A stretch of 64,000 nt of DNA from Bacteroidales bacterium M3. Its GTDB lineage: Bacteria; Bacteroidota; Bacteroidia; Bacteroidales; Muribaculaceae. Numbering within the stretch: position 1 is the stretch's first letter; each line of letters begins with the position of its first letter. This document shows positions 35,087 to 41,984 of this stretch, piece after piece. Both the position numbers and the translations under genes were made by a program. Under the pieces are notes generated by a model that saw only the letters and a list, made by a program, of their open reading frames with translations, was not told where the DNA came from and ran no database searches. The DNA is taken from the NCBI GenBank assembly GCA_001689445.1, contig LUJN01000004.1:30216-94215 (forward strand). The letters are read 5' to 3'.

Positions 35087-36606
35087 AGTCGGTGATATTT
35101 GATGGTGATTGTTCCCGATGAGCGGTCATATCCGTTGACTGCCATCTTCATTGCGTTTCCCTTGGCCGTTTTTACTACAAACGGTGACGATACCGGAGCA
35201 TATGTCCCGGCAAGCAGCCAACGCCACTTGCTGCACGAGGGGTACACCGACATCGACGCGCCTGTTGCGACGACTATCTGTCCTCCCGTCAGGGCTATAT
35301 CCCGTTCGGGGCTGATGTATTGCGTGCCCGTCACGAGGTCGAGCACCGAAAACTCCAGTATCTTCCCCGTTCCCTGTGCTGCCGTGCGCCGCACGGTGAG
35401 GAAGAAGCGAGGTTCGTCATATCCCTTTACGGTCTCGTAGTAGCGGCTGAAGTTCAGCGCCACCTCCATCTCCTCGGGGGCATTGTAGCCCTGCATGGGG
35501 ACGGCACCGCCCTGGCGGTTCATTATGGGGTAGGTAAACTCTACCGAAGGCATCTTTGCATCGCCGTCTGACGCCCCGAGCAGCAGTGACAGCTCGTTGC
35601 GCCGCGAGTAGGTGAGTTTGACCTTGAACACCATTTGCGGCTCGCCGATAAGGGGGGTCACCATATAGGCGTCGGCATCCCCCTCCGTTAGCCCTCCGAC
35701 AGCGGGGTCGGCGAGCATCACGCTGTAGGGGATATAGCATTTCCCTTCACTGCCCCATATCGTGCCCCAGCTGTTGACGAAGATAAACGCTCCGCGCTCG
35801 TCGTCGGAGATGCTGCCGTCTCCGTCAAAGTCATACTCCACAGTGTCGTCATACCCCACGACCGTGATGGCGTGCGGGCCGTCCTTCCCCTCTTTGGTCA
35901 CGATATATCCCACGGAGGTTTGCGACGGGCCTTCATAGCGTTTCAGGCCCCAGTCGTCGGTGTCGTAGGATATGGAGGCTATGCCGCCCGCCTCGCTCCC
36001 GTCGCCGTGGTCATGCAGGTAGCGGCGCAGCAGGTCGATGCCCTCGCGGGTCTTGAGGTTGAATTTGGAGTAGCTTCCCACGCGGTAGTTCATCGCCTTG
36101 GTGTAGATGTCGTAGCCCGACACCCATTGGGTCTGCTGGGGATATGAGTATTCCTTGTCCTCAAATTGTGTCATGTCGAGCGTCCCGCACTCCTTCATGA
36201 GGTCATACCCCAGGAAGCTGTGCGACCCTTGGTTTTCCCCCTCGTTGAGGAAGTTCCACGTGAAGTGGTAGCAGAACACGTTGGCGGGGTCTGCCGCGTC
36301 TCTGTCGAGCAGACGGTTTACCTCGTAGGAGAACACGTACCTCACGCCCGACGCCTGCGAGCAGGAGTTGTTGGACCCTTGGTTGAACACGGGCACAAAA
36401 TATTTTTGCCGCGAGTTGTCGACCGATGCGGGCAGGTCATTGCTGCGTGACATTATCGTTGGTCGCCACTCGGGCACTGATGCCTTCAGTGCACGTTGTG
36501 CTGCCGTGAGCGGGGCGCGGCTAAAGGGCTGCGCTCCGGCAATCGGCGCGGCAATCGCCGTCAGCGCGATTGCCGCCGCTATCTGTTGTAGTCTATTGTT
36601 TCGCAT
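35083..36606 (-). CDS. Secreted papain-like cysteine protease (C1 family)
   Basis: The 507-residue protein has a signal peptide (to about residue 25, PIAGAQ) and the papain triad: Cys82 in NQGSNNSCSQASG, His245 in DGPHAITVVGYDD and Asn278 in FVNSWGTIWG. A calcium-loop-like DFDGDGSISDDE (about 259-270) sits between His and Asn. The last 200 residues are beta-rich and not recognised. The start lies within the end of the C25-like gene (14-bp overlap), and its stop overlaps the HmuY-like start. It probably degrades host or diet proteins at the cell surface or in the periplasm. Confidence 0.85.
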   Translation of the reverse strand: MRNNRLQQIAAAIALTAIAAPIAGAQPFSRAPLTAAQRALKASVPEWRPTIMSRSNDLPASVDNSRQKYFVPVFNQGSNNSCSQASGVRYVFSYEVNRLLDRDAADPANVFCYHFTWNFLNEGENQGSHSFLGYDLMKECGTLDMTQFEDKEYSYPQQTQWVSGYDIYTKAMNYRVGSYSKFNLKTREGIDLLRRYLHDHGDGSEAGGIASISYDTDDWGLKRYEGPSQTSVGYIVTKEGKDGPHAITVVGYDDTVEYDFDGDGSISDDERGAFIFVNSWGTIWGSEGKCYIPYSVMLADPAVGGLTEGDADAYMVTPLIGEPQMVFKVKLTYSRRNELSLLLGASDGDAKMPSVEFTYPIMNRQGGAVPMQGYNAPEEMEVALNFSRYYETVKGYDEPRFFLTVRRTAAQGTGKILEFSVLDLVTGTQYISPERDIALTGGQIVVATGASMSVYPSCSKWRWLLAGTYAPVSSPFVVKTAKGNAMKMAVNGYDRSSGTITIKYHRL

Positions 36607-38800
36607 TGTTTTTGCGGTTGTCTTCGATACGGTTATATGTCTTTAATGCCATATTTCTCACCGCCTCTGAGCGCGAGCTGTCGCGGCTCATCGCCAGTGC
36701 CACCGCGCTTATGTCGGCGTGACGGAACGAGGGGCGGAACCATCCCAATGCCTCCAGCAGGTCGATACACACCTGCTCGTTATCGCACTTCTGCACATAT
36801 TCCAGCAGGTCGTCCACCTTGTAGTGCATGGTCGAGTTGCGCAGTGTGCGTATATCCCGCTGTTTGGTCTTGACAGGCAGGGTGTCGTTGTGGCATATGT
36901 TGTCGACATCCTGTAGGCGGTAGGAGTCGGCATATTTGCGCAATGCGTGCGACACATACCCGCGCACGGCGTCACCCTCGGCATAGTCGCGGGGGTCAAA
37001 GCTGCGGTCAACCTCGGCCACGAGCAGGTCGGCGGGATAGAGGGCCGCCGCCTGGCTGATGCCAAACTCGATGCGCTTGCCGGTGTTGTTGCGTGTCGCG
37101 AGCCTTACGATGGCCGGTATCAGCTCCTTGTCGCCGCGCTTGGCGATGAAGTTGAGCCCGTAACGCTGTATCATCTCGTAGCTGTCATCGACAGCCATGT
37201 CGAGGCAGGCGACAAAGTTGGCGTCGTCAAAGAGCGACAGCAGCATCATCGCCTCCATGCGCACGATTTCTGAATCGTCGTTCTTGTATATGTCGAGCAG
37301 TTGGTCCGAGGTCATCATGTCTGCGTCGGTGAGCTGACGCATGGCCATCGTGCGCAGTGCGGGATACCGGCTGTCAAGCTGCGACTTCCACCACGAGGCG
37401 GGTTGCTGCAGCATCTCGTTGACGTCGATTCTCTCTACCGCCCCGGTGAAGTGGAATGTGGGGTCGCCCATGAAGTGGCTCTCGAGATAGGTGTTGTACT
37501 TTACCAGGTTGCCGAGACGCATTCCAAGCCCTGCAAGCCCGAGGTAACGGTCGCTCCACTTGTCCTGAAGCACGTTGACGCTGTTGCCGATGGTAGCGGC
37601 GGTCTCTCCCTCGTCAAAGATGTATGCCCCGGCGATATACTTGTCCTTGTGGAACGAGCCGTTGAAGCAGGCGTCGAGTATGACGAGGCGGCAGTTGGGG
37701 GTGAAGTCGGCAAAGTCCTCGACATAGAGGTTGAGCTTGCGCTCGGCGATTGAGTCCTGGCGTTTGCGCTCGGGGGTATCCTCGTCGCTGAACCATTCGA
37801 GGGGCAGGCCGCCGAGGTTGCGGGCTATGCGGGCGCGTACGCTGTCATCGGGCGCACCCTTGCCGCGATGGCGGCGGTAGGCATAGTTGGCGTAGTCCTT
37901 TATCGTCTCCACCATTTCGGTCGGGGTCTCGGGGTCTGGCTCACTGTTGAGGTATTCTATCTCCACATTGCCGTGGTGGTGGAGCAGGGCGATGTCGAGG
38001 TTGCGGCGTTGCAGCTCCGACATCAGGCGTTTCTTCACCGAGCGGTCACGTTTGTGGTCGATATACTCGATGCCCTGTCGGCGCGTGTGCATCCACGGGA
38101 AGCTCTGCAGGTGGGCGCCCTTCTCGTCCATGCGTGCCATGATTGACTCGGAGACATATCCGTGGCCGCTGAAAAACAGCAGCTGGTCTACGATGTTGTT
38201 CTCCCCCTTGAGGCGCACGATTTTATCGAGGTAGCGGCGCAGCAGCTCGTACTTGTTGCCCGAGCCGTCATCGACCGGCTTTATGCGCCCGGTGTAGATG
38301 TCGGGCGAGAGATATTGCGGTGAGTCGGCGCGCAGGGTGTAGTAGTGGTAGAGCGGCTGCACGGAGTCCTGCTTGATGTAGTCAAACTTCAGGTCGAAGT
38401 CATCATAGAAGCGGTCGGAGGGTACCGATGATTCCTCCCACGGGAAGGCTGTCTGGTTCATCTTGAACGCTGAGGTGAGGTGTTGCGCGTCGCGTATCAT
38501 CGGGATGGGTACGTCACCGATGAATACAGCTCCCTCGATGGGCGTTTTCTTGTCGTTATAGAGCGTGATGAGCTGTTGGCGTATCTGGTCGGGGTTGCCG
38601 CTTGTCTCCTTGATGACTATCGGTTTCAGTCCGTCTTTCTCCACCGACTTGGCGTAGGCGTCAATCTCCTTGGATGCCTGTCGGTAGCTTTCGGCATCCA
38701 CTACGATGGCAAACGCACGGCGTGCCGCCGCATCGATGTCTGCGGGGCAGAGTGCCGCTACGGCAAGCCCTGCGATGATGGTGTATCTTCTGATATTCAT
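36593..38800 (-). CDS. Gingipain-like (C25/caspase fold) protease with helical repeat tail
   Basis: The 735-residue protein has a signal peptide (to about residue 25). A caspase-fold core follows: VFIGDVPIPMI, LLFFSGHGYVSES, the probable catalytic His in ALLHHHGNVEIEYL (about 273), and Cys in VILDACFNGSFHKDKYIAG (about 376), then GETAATIGNSVNV as in C25 peptidases. The spacing of His and Cys is about 100 residues, longer than in gingipains, so it holds an insert. From about 450 on the sequence is helical, with HEAT-like units (AMRQLTDADMM, EIVRMEAMMLLSLFDD, GDKELIPAIVRLA). No type IX sorting domain is visible. It is translationally coupled to the C1 protease. Confidence 0.78.
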   Translation of the reverse strand: MNIRRYTIIAGLAVAALCPADIDAAARRAFAIVVDAESYRQASKEIDAYAKSVEKDGLKPIVIKETSGNPDQIRQQLITLYNDKKTPIEGAVFIGDVPIPMIRDAQHLTSAFKMNQTAFPWEESSVPSDRFYDDFDLKFDYIKQDSVQPLYHYYTLRADSPQYLSPDIYTGRIKPVDDGSGNKYELLRRYLDKIVRLKGENNIVDQLLFFSGHGYVSESIMARMDEKGAHLQSFPWMHTRRQGIEYIDHKRDRSVKKRLMSELQRRNLDIALLHHHGNVEIEYLNSEPDPETPTEMVETIKDYANYAYRRHRGKGAPDDSVRARIARNLGGLPLEWFSDEDTPERKRQDSIAERKLNLYVEDFADFTPNCRLVILDACFNGSFHKDKYIAGAYIFDEGETAATIGNSVNVLQDKWSDRYLGLAGLGMRLGNLVKYNTYLESHFMGDPTFHFTGAVERIDVNEMLQQPASWWKSQLDSRYPALRTMAMRQLTDADMMTSDQLLDIYKNDDSEIVRMEAMMLLSLFDDANFVACLDMAVDDSYEMIQRYGLNFIAKRGDKELIPAIVRLATRNNTGKRIEFGISQAAALYPADLLVAEVDRSFDPRDYAEGDAVRGYVSHALRKYADSYRLQDVDNICHNDTLPVKTKQRDIRTLRNSTMHYKVDDLLEYVQKCDNEQVCIDLLEALGWFRPSFRHADISAVALAMSRDSSRSEAVRNMALKTYNRIEDNRKNNAKQ

Positions 38801-38893
38801 GATACAATTCCTGTTTGGGTAGTTAGCAGTAAATATGATTAATTGTTTGTAGAGGTCAGGTAATGTCTGTAATGGGCATATGACTGTGAAGGG

Positions 38894-40459
38894 TCAGAAA
38901 ACAAATCCTACCGAGCCGCCGATGTAGTAGCGGTCGGCTCCGCTGAGGGTGGGGGTGCTGCCTGTCTGGCTGCGGTAGTCCCCGTTGACTGCGATGTTGA
39001 GCGTGGAGTCATATTTGAGCAGTCGCAGCGGCAGGGAGTAGGTGATGTTGGCGTTTATGCCCCAATAGGAGGCCGTTGCGTCGTCAAAGGCCGGACGTGT
39101 GTATCGCTGCATGATGAGCGAATAGGTAGGAGGCATGTTGGCTATATTGAGCTTGCTGTCGAGTGAGCTGTGGTACAGGCCGCCGATGGTCGCCGAGAGC
39201 CATGAGCTTTTGATGGGGAATCGCTTGGTGACATCGGCCGAGACTGTCATGTTGGTGTACTCCTCGCGTGCGCCGTAGAGGCGGTTTTTGGTCTCTGAGC
39301 GGTCGATGGCGGCATTGGCCGATGCCGAGAGAGTTGGCAACGTGCCGTCGAGCAGGTCAAAGCGGTAGCCCACATTGCCTTGGTAATTGTGACTTTCAAG
39401 GTTGTCGGACTCGTTGATTACCTCATAGATGAGGTTGCCTTGGGCATCGGTCGACTGCTTCTGCGTGTACCATCGTCCTGTGGTCTTGTACATAAGCCCC
39501 GAGAGGGTTATGTTGTGCATTATGCGGTCGCCGTGCCTTATGCGCAGGCGGTTGTAGAGCGAGAATCCGCTGCCTGAGTAGCGTCCCCCCTTGTATTTTG
39601 TCGCTGACGAGCCGTCGGTGGCGTTCTCATACTCGCCGTGATAGCCAAGTTCGATAAAGTCCGACAGTGTCGCGGAGTTGTCGCGGTTGAGTGTGAATTG
39701 CAGGTTGACGCTATAACGCATCCCGTCATACTTGCGCTTGTATCCCATGGCGTCCTTGGCCTCGTATACTCCGAGACCCTGGAACAGGAACAGGTATTGC
39801 TTCGTTGTGGTGCGCACCACGGTGGTTGATGACTCCTCGGAGAGCCATCCGACGTTGCCCGACAATCCTGCGGCGTGGTTGCCGAATAGATACTCCACGC
39901 CCGGGTTGAGCGCGAAGCGCATCCCCTTGATGTCGGGGCGCGGGTCTTTCTGTGTGGCCGAGCTGCCGACGTTGTAGTAGGCACGCAGGGCAAGTTTCAG
40001 GTGACGGGAGGGGGTATACACCGCGCCGCCGTCGAGGGCAAATGTCTCGCAGTTGAACTTGCTGCGTATCGAGTCGCCGATGATAAAGGGGTTGTAATGG
40101 GAGACAAACAGGGTGTTGTTCCACCTGCGGTCGTCAAGGGTGCGGTTGTTGTAGGTCAAGCCTCCCTGGAATATGACCTTGCCTACCGATTTCAAGCCTG
40201 TGAATGACACCGCCCAGTCGTTGGCACGCCTTGCCTCGTCAATGAGGTGCAGGTCGCCGCTGTGGTGTGTATAGTCAACCTTTATGTCGGCTATGTCCGT
40301 TATCGGCATATAGTATATTGACACGGGATTGTCGCTACCCAAGGAGACGTTGCCGAGATACTGCCGCTCCTGATAGGCGACTTTGGCGTCGGTCTGCGCA
40401 CTTGAGGTTAACACCGTGGCTGCGAGAATAAGTGATATGCTGTGAAATCGTAAGCTCAT
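38894..40459 (-). CDS. DUF6850-type outer membrane beta-barrel protein
   Basis: The 521-residue protein has a signal peptide (about residues 1-25) and a barrel-like succession of strands ending ADRYYIGGSVGFVF with a terminal aromatic residue. It matches the Bacteroidales DUF6850 family, which often sits beside DUF4876 proteins and TonB receptors. The function is unknown; it may be an accessory pore or surface binding barrel. It is separated from the DUF4876 gene by 216 bp holding a 28-bp inverted repeat, and from the C25 gene by 93 bp. Confidence 0.78.
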   Translation of the reverse strand: MSLRFHSISLILAATVLTSSAQTDAKVAYQERQYLGNVSLGSDNPVSIYYMPITDIADIKVDYTHHSGDLHLIDEARRANDWAVSFTGLKSVGKVIFQGGLTYNNRTLDDRRWNNTLFVSHYNPFIIGDSIRSKFNCETFALDGGAVYTPSRHLKLALRAYYNVGSSATQKDPRPDIKGMRFALNPGVEYLFGNHAAGLSGNVGWLSEESSTTVVRTTTKQYLFLFQGLGVYEAKDAMGYKRKYDGMRYSVNLQFTLNRDNSATLSDFIELGYHGEYENATDGSSATKYKGGRYSGSGFSLYNRLRIRHGDRIMHNITLSGLMYKTTGRWYTQKQSTDAQGNLIYEVINESDNLESHNYQGNVGYRFDLLDGTLPTLSASANAAIDRSETKNRLYGAREEYTNMTVSADVTKRFPIKSSWLSATIGGLYHSSLDSKLNIANMPPTYSLIMQRYTRPAFDDATASYWGINANITYSLPLRLLKYDSTLNIAVNGDYRSQTGSTPTLSGADRYYIGGSVGFVF

Positions 40460-40535
40460 GATTTGTCTGTTTGTCGGTGTCTGCCGCTGTCATGCGGCAG
40501 TATGGGGTAGGAGAGGGGTGTCGGGTGAAATTGAA

Positions 40536-40620
40536 AAATTGTAGGGACATGCCTTTGGCATGTTTACATTGCAAATGTTTGACTGTCAGCTGACATGCCA
40601 AAGGCATGTCCCTACAATTT
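40536..40620. repeat. Perfect 28-bp inverted repeat (GTAGGG-type element) inside operon
   Basis: The arms 40536-40563 and 40593-40620 are exact reverse complements across 29 nt. Each contains GTAGGGACATGCC and an inner palindrome, ACATGCC-TTT-GGCATGT. The element lies between the DUF4876 and DUF6850 genes, so in mRNA it would form a strong hairpin. Its GTAGGGAC edge is shared with the element at 16100, while the core differs. Confidence 0.88.
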
Positions 40621-40675
40621 GGAGGTGTTGCAATAGAGCCGAATTTTCGACATTAATTGCAATATCCTCGGTGGA

Positions 40676-41914
40676 TTAGTCGGCTACAGTGGGTATTACA
40701 CCAGGAGTCGGGGTGCTGCCGCCGATGATGAAGTCGTTGGACGAGTTGTTGGTGTCCTTGAGGATGGCTTTGCCTGCGGCGGTGAAACCTGCAACTTTGC
40801 GGCGGAGGCTCTTGCCCGAGTAGTCGCCGTTGGAAACGCCGTCAGCACCGGTGAACCATGCTATACCGGCATCATCCTTTGCCTCGATGCGCTTGTATTG
40901 GCGGCATGCGGGGTCGGCTGCTACGATGTCGATAGCGTCAAGGATGCAGTCGGCGGGGATGATGAGGCATTGGTTTGTGCCGCCCGGGATGGTGGCGAGG
41001 CTCGATGCTTCTGCTACATAGTCTACAGGCTTCTTGCCGTCCTTGAGACGGGCAAGGATAATGGGCTGTCCATCGGTTGCGGGCATCATCTCACGACCCC
41101 AGGTCTTCCAGAGGAACTGCATTGCGGGGACGCCGTCGATCTTGGTGTCGGCAGGCATTGCATTGTCGGTATAGAGCTGCCAGCCGGCGTTGGAGAGGTC
41201 TACGGGCGATTTTTCGTCACCTTCGGCGAGTACGCGTGCGCTGTGGTTGATGGGGTTAGCTGCGATGACAACGCTTGTGCGGGGCTGCAAGGGATATTCG
41301 GTACCGTTGCCGGGGAAGCACTGTACGTGAGATGTCAAGGGATAGGCACCATTGGTGTAGACACCGTTGGACATCCATACTGAGGGCTGATCCTTGGTCC
41401 AGGTCTGGGGTGCGAGACCAAAGTCTACCACGCCGAGAATGATGCCGTCGAGATACTGTACCTCGTCGGTGTTGTTGTACAGCTCATAGAACTGGTCCTG
41501 GAAGTAGAAGTCCTTGACACCGGAGAAGTACACCTCCTTGAAGATGATGGAGCTGCCTACAGTGGCAATAAGGTCGATTGACACCTCTTTGTCGCCGAAT
41601 ACCTCGATGCCGGTCTTTACGCCGTTGAGGTTGAATTTGGTGCTTGTGCCAGATGCGACGAAGTTGTAGGTGCCGGGGGTGAGGCTGAAAGTGGCGTTGC
41701 CCGAGCCGTCGGTGTTGGCTACCGATGCCTCGTTGGTCGCGGTGTTGGTAGCAGTGATGGCGATAGACTGCACGTCTGATGCAGTGACTTCAGCGGGAAG
41801 GGTTGTCTTGACAGTGACGGTGTGCTTGATGACATCATCGTCCTTGTCGTCGCTGCACGACGTTACGCCGAGCAGGAGTGCCATGATGGGCAGGAGGTAA
41901 AGGAACTTTTTCAT
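40676..41914 (-). CDS. DUF4876 lipoprotein
   Basis: The protein of 412 residues has a lipoprotein signal (MKKFLYLLPIMALLLGVTSC, Cys 20). A carboxypeptidase-regulatory-like Ig domain follows (about 30-130, with GNATFSLTPGTYNFVASG), then a lamin-tail-like region starting IFKEVYFSGVKDF and QFYELYNNTDEVQYLDGIILG. It fits the DUF4876 family of Bacteroidales surface lipoproteins. It follows the TonB receptor by 70 bp and probably forms the surface partner of that receptor, in the way SusD does for SusC. The start at 41914 gives the clean signal; a 21-codon extension is not needed. Confidence 0.82.
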   Translation of the reverse strand: MKKFLYLLPIMALLLGVTSCSDDKDDDVIKHTVTVKTTLPAEVTASDVQSIAITATNTATNEASVANTDGSGNATFSLTPGTYNFVASGTSTKFNLNGVKTGIEVFGDKEVSIDLIATVGSSIIFKEVYFSGVKDFYFQDQFYELYNNTDEVQYLDGIILGVVDFGLAPQTWTKDQPSVWMSNGVYTNGAYPLTSHVQCFPGNGTEYPLQPRTSVVIAANPINHSARVLAEGDEKSPVDLSNAGWQLYTDNAMPADTKIDGVPAMQFLWKTWGREMMPATDGQPIILARLKDGKKPVDYVAEASSLATIPGGTNQCLIIPADCILDAIDIVAADPACRQYKRIEAKDDAGIAWFTGADGVSNGDYSGKSLRRKVAGFTAAGKAILKDTNNSSNDFIIGGSTPTPGVIPTVAD

Positions 41915-41984
41915 TGTGGTAATGAAGTTTTGATTAATAAAATATGATAGATTGTTGTTGTGCGATTGGTCACACATTGTTTTG

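Noticed and set aside
40536..40620. CRISPR-like repeat
   Set aside because: It is a single inverted pair with one spacer-like loop, not a series of direct repeats. No cas gene is in the window.
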